Shown: positions 1 to 13,346 of the stretch, in pieces
How positions within the stretch are numbered: the stretch's first letter is position 1
Layout: the number at the start of each line of letters is the position of its first letter
Assembly: GCA_030761205.1 (NCBI GenBank)
Contig: JAULJL010000024.1
Span: 18,031,122-18,095,121 of the forward strand
DNA length: 64,000 bases
Direction of reading: 5' to 3'
Origin: Fremontodendron californicum
Lineage: Eukaryota > Streptophyta > Magnoliopsida > Malvales > Malvaceae
Notes under the pieces: model-generated
Told to the model about the DNA's origin: nothing
What the model saw: the letters and a program-made list of their open reading frames with translations, nothing else
Databases searched by the model: none
Program-made: the position numbers and the translations under genes

Positions 1-523
1 ACACAATATTGCGAAAACAGAGCCTCAAGCAGTAGCGGTAGTAAGAATTGATGCAAACATGTTGCTTAAACTCAAGCATTGGTGTTGAGTATGCTTATGT
101 ATCTAAGTATAACGCGTCCGATCTGTCAACTGCCCTAACCTAAGACATAAGATGAGGCTTCAAAAGGTATAATTGAGAAAATTTTATTACTATGTAATGA
201 CTATCTTTTAGATCCTATAACTTCTTGTCATGTACGTTAGTATTTAAATTAAAAAATTTATTGTATAGCTTTACTTATTCTTACTACTGTAAATATCATA
301 ATAAATAAGTAAAATAAACAAATGATTCAGGTCAATGCTTTCAAAATCAAGACCCAATAAAGGTCTTACTGAAATTACTAATGTCTAGCTCAATAGAAAA
401 CTTCTTTAATGAAACTTGAAATACAAGACTGCCAGGCCCAAAACTCTATTTTAGATTAAGATAAGATGCATTGTTTTTAGCCGAAAAACAAAAGCCCCAC
501 AATTTTAAAATTATAGTGGCCAA

Positions 524-704
524 CTATGTTATTCGGACTCGGTGTGAGTGTTAGACACGGTATGTGTCCGACACGGATATGTTTGATTTATTCTAAGTTT
601 TTCCATATATTTGGAGGATCCTTGGGGGATCATATCCTCATACCCATGTCCGAATATGCGTCGGACACGGGTACTTCAAGAAAAATGAAGTCATAGCAAC
701 ATAG
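524..704. mobile_element. 181-bp MITE with 8-bp target-site duplication
   Basis: The ends are inverted, beginning CTATGTTATTCGGAC and ending GCAACATAG, and the body is largely palindromic around GTGTCCGACACGG and CGTCGGACACGGG. It is flanked on both sides by GTGGCCAA (516-523 and 705-712). It has no coding capacity. The 8-bp duplication suggests a hAT or Mutator-like origin, but the superfamily is not decided by the sequence alone. Confidence 0.75.
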
Positions 705-1282
705 GTGGCCAAACCAAATTTTATTTGATTCTAAATAGAACTTTTATTTTAAACCGTGAGACATGCCAAATGACAACCCCAGTACTCCACCTTTTACTTC
801 TTCAATTCATGCAGCCATACCCTAAACCCTAAATTCAAGCTGTTAAAACCAAGAATGAACCTTCCATACTAGCAGTGCTTGTGGGCAGGATGTAAAAGCA
901 GAGAGAAAATGGACTTCAATCACATCAGTTTTTTCGAGAGCACCCTCCTTTTGTTTAGCTCCCCACTCCACCCCCACAGTCACCCAACCAAAAAAATAAA
1001 TAAACAATTTTAAGTTTGTTTAGAAAATGATGCGCATAAAATTTTTCCAAGCTCAACCACAATTCTCCTGCAGGACAAAAAGAATGTGATGAAGAATAAA
1101 AATTGTCTAGGATTTTATTCAATTAACTTTGTACATTGAATTTTATAGCAATTTCTAATAGTTATGCTATTTTAAGGTTAATAGTTTCCATTTTTATTAG
1201 GGTTTAAAATTTAACTTATAAGAACTTATGTTATTTCAGTTCCTAATAACTCCAGATTCAGTATTGAGATTTTGAAATATTA

Positions 1283-2125
1283 CATCACATTTTCCTCCCC
1301 TTGGTTCTCTAGTCTTCACTTTCCTTTAGTTCCTCTATTTCTCCTAATTTTCCCTTTGATCTCTATTATCTCCCTATTTTCCTAATGTATTCTAATCAAT
1401 TTCATATCAAAGCAAGCCAATCTAGCATCCAGAACTCAAACCTTTGTTTTGAAAAATTGACCAACTTACTCTTTTTTTAATTAATTTAGCAACACCATGA
1501 ATACATTCTCAATGTTCTATAAATTAATTTCTCTATGTTCTATATAGATTTCACTATTACATTAAATACATTCTTCCTCCATTTTCCAATACTAAGCTTG
1601 TAATTTTTAGGCAATGGTGGCTATGACAATGACAAATTAATCAAGCTTTGCTGTGGAAAATTATAACACTAAAGAAACTCAGTTTCAATATTACAGCTTT
1701 GGCTGAGTTATTGCTTCCTTTTTAGAGGTTCATGAGCATTTTCCTTTTCTTGTTTTTGAATTAGATCTCAGTGATGGGCTTAAAGCCTAAACTTGAATAG
1801 GGACTCATCTCTTTCTTTAGTTTTCAAGGAGATTGATATGGTGTTTGCAGACTTGATATCATAGTTCTAGAGAAATCACTAATTTCACGTTATATATTGT
1901 ATTTTGCTTTTAAATTAGGGTTTAGCATTAAGCATACTAAGTATTTTAGTTTGTGGTAGCTCTGGATTATAAGTTCTTCATATTTTGGTATATTAAGTAT
2001 TGAGATTTTTCCTCCCCCTTCATTCTCTCCAGTTTTCTCTCCCCTCTATATCTATTGTTTCTCCTCCTTTATTCCCTAATCTTCCCTCTAATCTCTATTT
2101 TCTCCCTGTTTTCCCTCCTTGTTCC
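1283..2125. repeat. Diverged direct repeat of a CT-rich segment
   Basis: The segment from about 1283 to 1400 recurs at about 1998 to 2125. Both start with AGTATTGAGATTTT and continue into pyrimidine-rich sequence with TTTCTCC, TCTAATCTCTATT-like and CTCCCT motifs. It may be remnants of an old element; no termini are visible. Confidence 0.4.
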
Positions 2126-2317
2126 ACACCACATCAAATATCCCACACTATCTCTGGGGTGGTTTCGTGCCAACACATGGGTGCAGGAAGTCTTAACATA
2201 TAAAAACACACAGAAATAACCAACCAAACAAAAATTTGGTATTTTAACAGACTCAAAACATAGCAAGGGTAAGAGATAGCTTCGAAATACTAAAATGTAA
2301 AGTGCCACATATTATAC

Positions 2318-2797
2318 CTTGTAACCAAAGAGCTCACAACATGCCCTTCTAAAAACTGAAATTCGATCTGCAAAAACAGTCTTGTATCTGTTTCAAGAGT
2401 GCATTTTCGAATACATCAGCAATAACAAATCAAAGTCACGAACAATAAATATAACAACAATGTTTCCACCACTCACCTCTCTTCACGTTTTTCAAGTGTT
2501 GCAATTTGTTCTTTTAATTTCATTATCTTCTCAGATATATACGAGTCAACCAGCTTCCCAGTATCACCTATACAGTTAACTAGTCAGGGAATGGATAACC
2601 TCATTATGTCAATGATGTATTTGAAACGGTTGGCAATGTGGATCGATAAATCACTCCCACAACCAAGCACCACAGCTCAGTGTTGTCAAGGGCGCAAGGC
2701 GCACTCTAGGCGCTAGAATCCTTGTATTGCCTTAGGCGCAAGGCGCAAAAAAAGCGCTCGCCTGAGTGAAGTAAAGCGCAATATTTATGTGTCTATG

Positions 2798-2842
<45 letters not shown>

Positions 2843-5152
2843 AGCTTAAGATATATAATTATAATAATAAACTCTAAAGAGTGGTCTAGTTTATCTACAA
2901 AACATGCAATTTATTTTTTGCCCAATATGCATGATTTCCTTATGGTCCCATATCTGTTGTTGAATACTCAAATATTGAGAAGTGGAGAGTTTGATATTAT
3001 CTCCTTTCTTATTAGTAAAGGTACATTTAATGAAACAAGTTAAAATTAAAGAAATTAAAGAGAACTTCAATCAGGCGAGCTTTTTTACGCCCATCGCCTT
3101 ACAAAAAAGCGCGCCTAGGTGCACCAGGCGTGCGCCTGATCAAATGAGCCTCGCCCGAAAGGGTTTGAGGCGCTTTTGTTATCTAATGCTAAGGCGCAAG
3201 GCGTAGGCGCGCCTAGGCGCACGCCTTGACAACACTGCCACAGCTAGCACCTTATTAGATTTTATTACAATAGAGGTATGATTTATATGGTATAGAAGAT
3301 AAATTCCCCTAAATCCAACAAGTGTATAAACTGTCACTTAGAATGATCATGGCTCTTAAACGAGAACCTCAGAAAATGTTGTACTGTTATGAGGCAGATG
3401 AGTTATTGGCTGCAGATGAATGGGTCATGGAGGGCAGGGATTGATGAAGTGTCACATATAATGACATCAATGTTCATAAACCTCTAATAAAGAAATTGCA
3501 AATGTTCTTAGGATCCGGAAAATAGTATTTTTATGTACCTAGAGAACAAATCCAGAACAAACTGCCAGAAATTAGTTGCTGCTCTCTTCAATTTCTCACT
3601 TTTCATCTCTTCAACAGACTACAAAGACGTGTTCAGATCCAGTCTGCGCGTTTTACTTTATTTCAAGAAAATAATTTCCTAGCATTTGAAAACTAAAGGA
3701 AATTTCATCATTTAGATTTTCAAAGAGAAAGCACGGTGCTGCTATTAGGGTGCTTTTTTTATTTTAAAAATAAAAAAGAATGAAGCAACGAAGCCTATAA
3801 AATCCAGATAAAGTTGTTGGAAATAACATGGAAGACTGACACTAGTATAACCTAAACAGGATACAAGTTCATTTCTACAAGTACAGTTTTACTGAAATAG
3901 AAAGAAATCAAAGAAACAAGAAGTTCAACTATGAATTATTAATTCCACAAATCAAATTTGACATAAATAACAAGAAATTAGGGAAAAAAAATTTTAAAAA
4001 TAAAATGAAAAAGTTCAACTATAAACAAAAGTTTGCAACAAGGACCACAAGAAAGAAATGAAACATGGAACCTCAATTCTGAATCTATTTATTTTGCAAT
4101 CAAAGAACAATGCTTGATACCTGATTGACTTTTCAATTCTTCAAGAGCTTGTAACTTCTCCTTTGTCTTTTGTAACTCAGTTTGTAAAGCCTCAATAGTT
4201 TGTTTTGCCTCATTATCAACAGCAAGAGTATTTACCATTCGCAAAACTTTTGTATTTGCAGCAGAATAATCACCATGACCCAGCTATGGAAAGAAACCTC
4301 ATTGTTATTACCACTTGTCAAGAAAAAAAGAGAAACCAAGCATCTTTAACAATTGACTCTATGTACCCTATATTCAAAAAATTTCCCTCCTAATTTATTC
4401 ATGTTGTTGTGAAACCAGGGCATGCAAGAGTTTCCATGGCTGTACGGATACTGCAAGGATTCTATGTAAGACAAATCACAACATCAATAATACATAACTT
4501 GTTTTATTTTAGCTAAATTATGCATTTCCCCACTGAATAGAAATTAAATTGAAACTGTTTGCATTGGTTGAATTCTGCAAAAGCTCCCTTTTAATACGGT
4601 CAAATGTTTACTCCCTCAAATAATTCATCAAGAAGAGCCCCCTTTACTATTATGAACTGTGAAAACATGGAAAGTTGGTAACTCTAGTTAAATATAGGTG
4701 ATAAAACTTAACGTACATGTCTTTTTTTTTTTTTAATTATGCATGACTTTTCTTTCTTTTTTTTTGCCTTGTGGTTACATGTGAGAAAATTTGTTGGACT
4801 TTAACCTACAATCTTGCTACAGTGGCAAGCAATTAAAAGTTAAGAAGATAAAAATAAATAAGTAAAAGAATTAAAAGTAAATTTGGTTCTGAACAGAGAG
4901 ATGATAGAGAAATAAATAAACAAATATATTGATAGATAGTCGATAGAGAGAGAGAGAGAGAAGGTTTTCAACGTAAGTTCTTGCATCTGGCAACAACAAT
5001 GGCAAACCCCACAAGATTGTACAGGAGAAACAAGTCAGAGCTATAAGATCTGACTCATTTCTCCCAGAGAAAAACCGATTCCAATACTCAATATCTTAAT
5101 AGACTACTTGCTATATAAATATTACTAGCTATTTACAGACTACTTGCAAACC

Positions 5153-5192
<40 letters not shown>

Positions 5193-8100
5193 AAAATACC
5201 ATATGTGACCCTAAATGCCTGAATAGTTCCATATACTAACCAATTTACATTTGAAACCATAAAATTAACAAAATAAATCTCTAATAATCAATTCCTTCAA
5301 TAGGCATGATCTTGTCCAACCTCATCACAAAAAAAATATATATATATATTAAAGCGAACCTTTTTTATGAAGCATCTCAAATAATTGAACATAAAATAAT
5401 AACAACAGCAACAACAAAAAAGAACCACAAGCATAATTGATCAATCATGGTTCCTGGAATCGATTAGAAATCTTAGCTACACACCTTCGACTCCAGTAGC
5501 GAAATCTCTGAACGAAGTCGATCACTCTCCCTTTCTAGTGATTTTATTCTTCTTGCTTCATTATTTAGCCTATCATGGAGCAATTTAATCTCATAATGCT
5601 GACGGTCATTAACTTCTTTTTGTTCATGTAAATTACTCTCTAATTCTTTAATACAGGATTCCTTCTTTGCAAGAGATGATTCAAGCTCCTGCACATTAAA
5701 ACCAGGGAACAAGTCAAAAACAATCAGGAAAGACGACACATTTAGGAGTGAAGGATACCTTGTACAGTTATTTTAGTTTTGGAAAGAAAAGTGAGAGGCT
5801 TGGCTTGAAAGTAATGAAACAGCATAGAATTTCATGACCTGAACAACAGTTCCACTGGCCACTTCACCACCTGCTTCTTCATTCTTAGGCCTCTTTAATT
5901 CATTAACAACATTTCTCAACTTATTTCTCTCTTCAGTAACCATAGAAAGCTGCAATATAACAGTCCACCTTTTAAAATAAAACAATAGTAAATAAACCAA
6001 AGATTATATTTGTTAGACATAGGAAACAGAAGAAAAGGCCACATCATCCCCCCCCCCCCCCATCAGGTCTTTGTTAACATCTGCAGGTACAACCAAGAGA
6101 AAAATATGTTTAGAACCATTTGCTCAATATCAATCACCCATACATGTATAAATGCCGATATGCTATCCTGGCTCAACTATTCATGATCTAACCTATTTGC
6201 TTACTTATTTTAAAATGTATTCTTTTTGCATGCCCCTGATATGCTATAGTTTCCTGATATCTGCAAAGGAGGAAGTTACATGCTTTCACAGTTTATAAAA
6301 CATGACCATAAGATCAATCTTCAATGACAAGCACAAAAGTTATATTAAACAGCCAAGTTACCAAGCCTTGATTATAGCCTCTTCATGCATCCCTACGAGT
6401 GAAAAACGGCAATTGCATGCAACAACTATTATACTTGTTTTAAGGAAAGAAAGAGTAAACCAAGGGAACTCATGGATTCTCCCCTACCCCCCCCCCCCCC
6501 CATTCTATCCGAAAAAGAAAGATAAATAAGTAGATAAAATAACTATAAAAAAATTAATCCCTTCATCTTGTAGTTACTTTTACATGCCTCCATGTGAAAA
6601 ACAAAGTGAACTACCCTACCACCATCTTTTATTTCCTTAGCTATTTAAGTCCTTACAATACTAGTGTTCTAGAGTTTACCCACAAGAAAGTATGGTAATT
6701 ACAATGAACCCCAAATTATAAATGTAATCTCCCTCAGATTCCACTTTCTTGTGGGAAATTATTAGTAACCAATGAAAAGCCAAAGAATTGTAACATAATG
6801 AAAATGACATCTATCTACCGCATATAACACTTACCATGAGTTCAATCCGCTTGACCTCTGATTTTAAGACTTCTGCCTTCTCTTTAGCCAACAAATCATC
6901 GGCTTCAGCACTCTGTTTAGCGAGTTGTGCAGCATCCAGTCCTACCTCAATTTGCTTCAAGCGTGCATTTGCCTCACCTATCTTAATTGTACTGTCAATC
7001 ACTTCCCTGCATGGAAAAGAAAATCTCAAGTTAAGCAAACAAAATGGAACTAATAAAACACAAGAAACAACAATAGCTTCATTGATAAAAGATTCAGGCA
7101 AGCATGCAGAAAGAGGCATGAATACATAATATCTAAGTACTTCAAGAATGCATAAGCATGTATTTCAATATATTCTACAAGACAAAATAATGATAAAACT
7201 AAAAACCCTGTGTATCAGATCCTTCCAAAAGGAAGAGTACTGAGGAAAATAAACAAATAATTTCAGGGGAAAAGATCATAGTAATAACAATTTCTTAGAA
7301 AATGGGCTGTTGGAAAGGACAACTCCAAGCGGTCCAAACCAGGACTGAAAAAAAAAGAACAGAAGGCAGATGAATAAAGTTGTAAATGATTCTTACAACA
7401 AGCTTTCCTCACCCATGAGGACTTCTACCTACAAGGCTACAACCAACAAGTAAAACTATCTTTCTGATTTCAGTAATCAAAGACTTACTAATATAAAAAT
7501 TATAAACAAACATTCTATTTCATCTCCTTCAGCAGCACCCAACCTAATGAAATGGAGAAAATGATAGGGTCGTACTGACAATTACACATTCAAAATTTAG
7601 GGGATGCAAAAAAAAAACTCCCACAGTTTTGTCACTATTTTTGCACTTTTGGCTAACTAGATGGACCATAACATTTAAACCAAGAGAATCCAAAATATGC
7701 TGCTAAGCTGCTAACATACTTTTGTAATCTTGCAAACTTGACAGGTATATCTTCAGGACATGACACGCTAGGTATGTCCTTCATCATCAGCTTCCAAGAT
7801 GACAACTCATTCTCCAAGTTGATCAAACTTATCTGTTGTTCTTGCAACTTAGATAGCTCTGATTCTGCCCTCTCTCTGCGGCCCTTCTCTTCCAGTAATT
7901 TTGTCTTCAATAACTCAATGTCCTCATGAGATGATTTCAACTTTCTTGCCTCTCGTACTTCAGACTCCTGATGAATTTGAACCCAGAAACAAAAAACAGA
8001 AAGGAATGAAGTCAAGAAAAACAGGCAATAAAGAGGGAGCAATGCGCCGGACAGGAATTAAGACTGTCATCCATAAGCATTGACTGAAATGAGCAGTCTG

Positions 8101-10444
8101 ATTAAGGCTTTAGAAACATAGCTTATATTCACACTCCAAACCTTTTATAGCACTTATTTTATCTAAAGATTAAGTCAACAAAGCATCAGCAGAAAAAAAG
8201 AAAAAAAAAAGGAGAAAGAACAAAGTTTAGGCAAATTGTTGACTAACAGGTCAAAGAGAAATATAAATGTATCAAGCATTATAGTATGGCACAAAATAGA
8301 GCTTCCTCCACTCATGCAAATGACCAGTGGACAAGCAGAATTTCTCAGATTGCTTCACGGAGATACATGTACATGTTTTTGAATGTGAAAAGGCAAACCA
8401 CTCAATATATTCAAATTCGCAGTGTGAGTATTTTCACATGGACATGGGTACATTTGTACATAAATATGAAAATTTCTCATAAAGTATAATTTTATGGATG
8501 ATAAGAGGGTTTAAAAGAATGACAACTATCATAGAAAAAGGACCAAAAAATATTCCTGGAAAACAAAACTTACATAGTTTCTAAGTTCCTCTTGCAAATG
8601 CTTAATCAAAATACTACTCTCGGTGGAAGTAACTTCTTGAAAGGTGAGACTTGACAACTTCTTCTCTACTTCACTCTTTTGATGCAAGCACTGCAAAACC
8701 ACAGAATGGACGGGTTCATAAAAATAAAAGATAAAATAAATTTCTAAACTACACCTGCAGGAAATGCACAGTTTGCATCTTGAATAGTAAGACTTCAAGA
8801 ATCAGACATTCAATCATAAAATAAATTCATGATAACAGCAAAAATCTTAAGTAATTCACCAAAATCAAAGAAGAACAAAAAAGTTAGCAAGAGATATGAC
8901 GATAGGAAATACAACAAGCTGTAAAGTTGCAATAGGATTTGATGTCATTGGAATGCAGTCAAAGTCAAGTACAAAAATCAATTAGCATGTAAATTGTAAG
9001 TAATTAGGACACAAGGAAAACCTCATTAAATTGTTTCTTAAGATCCTCTAGCTGCTCTTTCAAAAGCTCTGATTCCTTCTCAGCATTATTAGCTCTAAAT
9101 TCCATTCTTTCAAGCTACAAACCAGACAAAGTATGGATTAGACTAACATAAATGCTAATTGATGTTCTTAGTCAATTAAATAAACAAGTTTAGGTAATCA
9201 CGTCAGCACTTATTCTGGAAACAGAAAGCTTTGATTCTCCTTTCAACTGAGCAAGCTCATTGTGAAGTCGCTTTTTCTCCCTTTCTATGCTTTGAGAAAG
9301 TTGAGTAAGTTTTCCCTCTAAACCAGTTGCTTTCTCTTCAGCAGAAGCCGCAGAGGACTCAGCTTTCTTGCGAAGGTTTATCTCATTTTGCAGCTTCCCC
9401 TGTTACATAAAACATAATATAATGGTGAGCATATGAAGAGCATGCCTTCAAAGACAGCAGACTTACAGGTTGAAAAGAAATAAGCATAAACTGTTTTTCA
9501 AAAATGTGAAGAACCGACAGCAACATATCATGCAATGCAAGTGCAACAAGATACTAATGCAGCAATATAAAAAATTTAAAAATCTGAGGAAATGACATTG
9601 CTGAGACAGGTCAATTGAAATTCTCACAAAAAGGCACAAAGACAATAGCTTTGCTTAAGGCATCTACAACACGCACTAAAAATTCAGTTAAGACAAGCGA
9701 ACAAATTAAAATGGGGTCAACTCATCTGTGATCCAAACATACAATCAAGATGATAAACACATTACTATTGTATTGATAAGGTCACTCTAACATAATTACT
9801 TCTCTAATTTACAAAACCTTAACAAGGTATCCCTCATCCTTGAAAACATGGGCCCTAACTAGGCGATTAAGTGTTATTTAAGCTTCTACTAGCATTTCCT
9901 AATACCTAGAACACAAATGTAGGAATTAATACTTGGCATGCTCATTTATGAATTAATACTAGGACAACCCATTTAGTAATTCAGAAAACAAAGGCTCATT
10001 ACAATTTGGTTCTTTCTTGTTTTTAAGAAAAAGCCATAACAAATGGCAGACCTTGCATCAGTGTTGTCAAGGCGTGCGCCAAGGCCTTGCGCCTTAGTGC
10101 TAGATGACAAAAGCGCCTCAGACTCTTTCGGCAAGACGCATTTGATCAGGCACACGCCTGGTGCGTCTAGGCACGCTGTTTTGTAAGGCGATAGGCGTAA
10201 AAAAAACCCACCTGATTGAAGTTCTATTTAATTTCTTTTATTTTAACTTTTATCATTAGATGTACCTTTACTAGTAAGAAAGGGGATAGTATCAAACTCT
10301 CTACTTCTCAATATTTGAGTATTCAACAACAAACATGGGAGCATAAGGAAATCATGCATATTGGCTAACAAAAAAAATTGCATGTTTTGTAGATAAACTA
10401 GACCACTCTTTAGAGTTTATTATCATAATTATATATCTTAAGCT

Positions 10445-10539
<95 letters not shown>

Positions 10540-13346
10540 ACAACACACATATACATATTGCGCCTTACTTCACTCAAGCGAGCGTTTTTTTGCGCCTTGC
10601 GCCTAAGGCAATATAAGGATTCTAGCGCCTAGAGTTCGCCTTGCGCCTTTGACAACACTGCCTTGCATAATTGTTGATGTAAATAACTTCAATCCTCTTT
10701 AACATATTCACTTTTCCAAAATAGATATAACTTTCTCAATAAAACTTTGTGCCATTTACAAAGTGGACATTCAATTTGAAACTGAGAGGAATTGAATAAA
10801 ACATATCCTATTTCATTAATGTAAAATGAGTCCCCTCACTTGTATCCTTCTCTTGGACCCTTTTTAGCCATATTACTCATCTACGAAACAAAGGACAGAA
10901 TAGCTTGTACTCTAGACATTCAACATATTTAGAGGTGATTGGTAGTTGTGATTTTTATATGATAAGTGGGTCGAGTCTTGCACCATAAATTTTGGCAATT
11001 AAAGCAAGGATCTTCTTGGCCTATGCTTCAAAATATGGCTCTCAAAATTTCTTGGGAAGCCATATTCATCATCATATAGTGCAAGCGATTAGGGCACCAG
11101 TTCTTTCATCAATTCAATAATAAGGGACAAGATACAATTATGAGATGCCAAGGATTTTGTAATAGTACATATTAGTTCCCATTTCTGTTACGGAATAATA
11201 TACTTTACAATCAAGGAGAAAGTAAAATGAAAAGTATTAAAGATTTATTTGATCCCTTTGAGGTTGACAAGGTTTATGAAATTGGAAGTTTATCACTTTA
11301 TATTTTACAAGACAGGTGACGGGGTTGGAGGGCTATTCTTTTTATGGATTAAGGAGATAATAAAGATAATGTCGATAAATATGATGAACTTGAAGATTAG
11401 TCTCTTTTTGTGTTACTTATATAACAAAACAAGTTTCTGGTTTGTGCAACTAATATAGATGCTAGATGTCCAAATGCTAAGGAGTAGTCATAAACTTTTT
11501 CAGTTTGATTCTTTTTATAAATGGGAACATGACCATTAGCTGCTTCTAGCTAGACAATGTAATCTAGCAAAGGATGCCTTGTTAGCACAATTTGTAACCG
11601 CAAAAAACTAATTATACCTAATACAATTAGCAATAGTAGCATAACTTGCTGTGCTTCCCATCCAGCTGACTGCATTTTAATGGTTTTTTATGTTCTAAAA
11701 GACTTCTTATCTTAGTGTATGTTATTCATAATTAAAGCAAAAGGTAATTAAATATTCAAAAGGAAAGGATATTTCTATCAATCTCATAAAAGTAAGTTAA
11801 AAAAGGGTACCTGAAGCTCATTGTATGATCCCAACTGTTTTTTGAATCTTTCCTGTGACTCATTGACTTCCTTCAACAGCTGGTCATGCAGCATTTCTTC
11901 ACGTCCTTTTGCAGCAGCTAGCTCTTGTTCTGCATAGAGGAATTGATCCCTAAACTTTTTCCTCTCCGCTTCTGTAAAGATTAGAATAATATCGGTCTAA
12001 AATTATGAAAAGCAATACAAACAGAACTTTAAAGGATTCAGACATTCATAATAACGCATCATGCAAGATTTAATATCAAACACCAATGATATATACCACA
12101 GCAAAAAGCTCCTCTTTTACCATTTTTTGAAGAGTATGAAGTATGAACTCAAATAAGCAAAATTTTAATTAAAATTCTGAAACAACACCTATATAAGATT
12201 TGAACATAAAAATCAGTAGATGAATCTGGAGAAAATTGACTTGCTCATTACTATATAAATTTTCAGAGTACAGCTTTGAACTTTATCATGAAAACATTAA
12301 TGGGCCAACCACAAGTAATTTGTGATTAGGCTTATTAAAGTTGAGTTAAGCATCTATTTTAAGATGTTCAAAACCTATCCCTAACCTCATAAGTTTTCCT
12401 CTTTCCCCTCATGGAAACTCTATAAGCCTTCAACACTATAGAACAACTGGCAAAAGCAAAAAGAATGTGAACTATAAATTACTATGCATGAAAAAATTGA
12501 GTAGTAAGCCTTTTTTATAAGAACTTTTTGTTAATATTAAGGTACCGTTTGGTTGTTGCTTTTACTATTTGCTTGTTACTTGTCAAAGCAAGAAGCAAAA
12601 AGTGTTTGGAAAATTCGGAATAGTTGAAATGCTGTTTTCCTTTTGAGGACAAAATGAATGTATGATTTTACTTTTGTATGGAATAATTATGTTAGAATTG
12701 GTATTGCATTTCAGTCATTTGTTCATTTTCAATTAATTATAATTTAGCTTTTCAGCGATATATTATCTTAGAAAGCAAAAAAAAAAAAAAAAAACAAGTA
12801 AATGAAGCATAAGTGTTTAACACATGGAAAGTCCTGTGGGAAGAGAACAACAGCTGTTGAGTAAAACTTAAGCTATCCGTCATTTTACAAAATTCGCACA
12901 AAAATTGCATACCCATACAAATATAACTGTACTTAACTAACATATAAGAGCAAAGTGTAGATATAATCTACCAGATTTGGAAAGGTTTTCATTTAAAGCC
13001 TCTAGTTTGGACTGATAATCACGAATTTGCTTCTCCGCACTGCTCAAGGTGTCTAGAAAATCTGCTTTAACCTAAGAAAATTAAACAATAACATTAAGAA
13101 AGAAAAAGCAAAATGGAATATGAATGCTGACTGATGCATAATTTAACACAAGATTACCATCTGACGGCATTGATAAGTGCAGAGGAGGTGATCGGAGGGC
13201 TGGTGAGGCGATTCCGGGGGAGGCGCCGCCAGAGGATGGTCTTCATAGATGACGAGACGTCCCTCGGAGGCGGCCAGCGCTGATGGAGTCTCGTGAAGTA
13301 TGGGTTCGGCTCTTTGCTTCTTGGGTGGTGGAGTCCTCAGCATCAT
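2318..13346 (-). CDS. MAD1: Mitotic spindle checkpoint protein MAD1, 3' end beyond window
   Basis: MAD1 is the coiled-coil kinetochore and nuclear-envelope protein that recruits MAD2 in the spindle assembly checkpoint. I recognise it from close similarity to the Arabidopsis protein along its length, for example the N-terminal motif LLCTYQCRQM, then KKFRDQFLYAEQELAAAKGR, SLERESDRLRSEISLLESK and the late exon motif YKTVFADRISVFRRACCELF. Exons in coding order are 13346-13158, 13071-12972, 11971-11811, 9399-9202, 9114-9022, 8690-8574, 7967-7720, 7006-6835, 5949-5839, 5688-5485, 4283-4121, 2567-2477 and 2387-2318. All junctions are GT/AG and the phases join. They give about 639 codons, almost all heptad-like coiled coil. 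The start is the first of two adjacent ATGs at 13346. The family's last ~85 residues are not found down to position 1, so at least one exon lies to the left. Confidence 0.95.
2568..4120. other. MAD1 intron 11
   Basis: Intron between exons 12 and 11. Apart from the hAT-type MITE at 2678-3237 I see only AT-rich sequence with no convincing reading frame. Confidence 0.8.
2678..3237 (+). mobile_element. hAT-type MITE, copy 1 (560 bp) in MAD1 intron 11
   Basis: Terminal inverted repeats begin CAGTGTTGTCAAGG and end CCTTGACAACACTG. The target-site duplication is CCACAGCT (2670-2677 and 3238-3245). The subterminal DNA is rich in AGGCGC/GCGCCT motifs, and an (AT)n tract lies inside at about 2800-2840. 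There is no transposase, so it is non-autonomous. The 8-bp duplication and the CAGTG ends fit the hAT superfamily. It is the same family as 10059-10660 but in the opposite orientation. Confidence 0.9.
4284..5484. other. MAD1 intron 10 with simple repeats
   Basis: Intron between exons 11 and 10. It holds a short (GA)n run near 4948-4962, a (TA)n microsatellite near 5157-5190 and AT-rich filler. No coding or transposon termini were seen. Confidence 0.8.
5689..9201. other. MAD1 introns 4 to 9
   Basis: The introns within this span are 5689-5838, 5950-6834, 7007-7719, 7968-8573, 8691-9021 and 9115-9201. They are AT-rich with pyrimidine tracts before each acceptor on the minus strand. Poly-C runs occur near 6049-6061 and 6487-6500. 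I see no transposon ends or open frames of interest in them. Confidence 0.75.
10059..10660 (-). mobile_element. hAT-type MITE, copy 2 (602 bp) in MAD1 intron 3
   Basis: It starts CAGTGTTGTCAAGGCG and ends TTTGACAACACTG, with the 8-bp duplication CCTTGCAT at 10051-10058 and 10661-10668. Internal order is reversed relative to copy 1: the block containing GGATTCTAGCGCCTAGAG is at the right end here and at the left end there. A long (AT)n tract at about 10450-10537 accounts for most of the size difference from copy 1. Confidence 0.9.
10450..10537. repeat. (AT)n microsatellite inside hAT MITE copy 2
   Basis: About 88 bp of almost perfect AT dinucleotides. The matching position in MITE copy 1 carries a tract about half as long, so the tract has expanded or contracted since the copies separated. 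Confidence 0.9.
11972..12971. other. MAD1 intron 2
   Basis: AT-rich intron of 1 kb. GGTACCGTTTGG at 12541-12552 resembles the end of a PIF/Harbinger-type MITE, but no matching right end was found. A poly-A run lies at 12777-12794. Confidence 0.75.

Larger units (their letters stand above)
1..2317. other. MAD1 intron 13 (runs off the left edge)
   Basis: I find no coding sequence for the missing MAD1 C-terminus here, so this stretch is read as intron. It is AT-rich, holds a small MITE at 524-704, a duplicated CT-rich block, and one telobox-like AAACCCTAAA at 824-833. A second gene cannot be excluded, but no open frame here looks coding. Confidence 0.7.
9400..11810. other. MAD1 intron 3 (2.4 kb)
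   Basis: The largest complete intron. It contains the second hAT-type MITE (10059-10660). The rest is AT-rich; the short open frame near 11249-11458 has no recognisable product. Confidence 0.8.

Noticed and set aside
824..833. Telobox-like AAACCCTAAA as a regulatory site
   Set aside because: Single occurrence within an intron, far from the promoter; short enough to arise by chance.
10352..10546. Open frame of alternating Tyr-Ile codons (also one at 2789-3043)
   Set aside because: Translation of an (AT)n microsatellite inside a MITE.
12541..12552. GGTACCGTTTGG as the end of a PIF/Harbinger-type MITE
   Set aside because: No matching inverted end or TTA/TAA duplication found within the intron.
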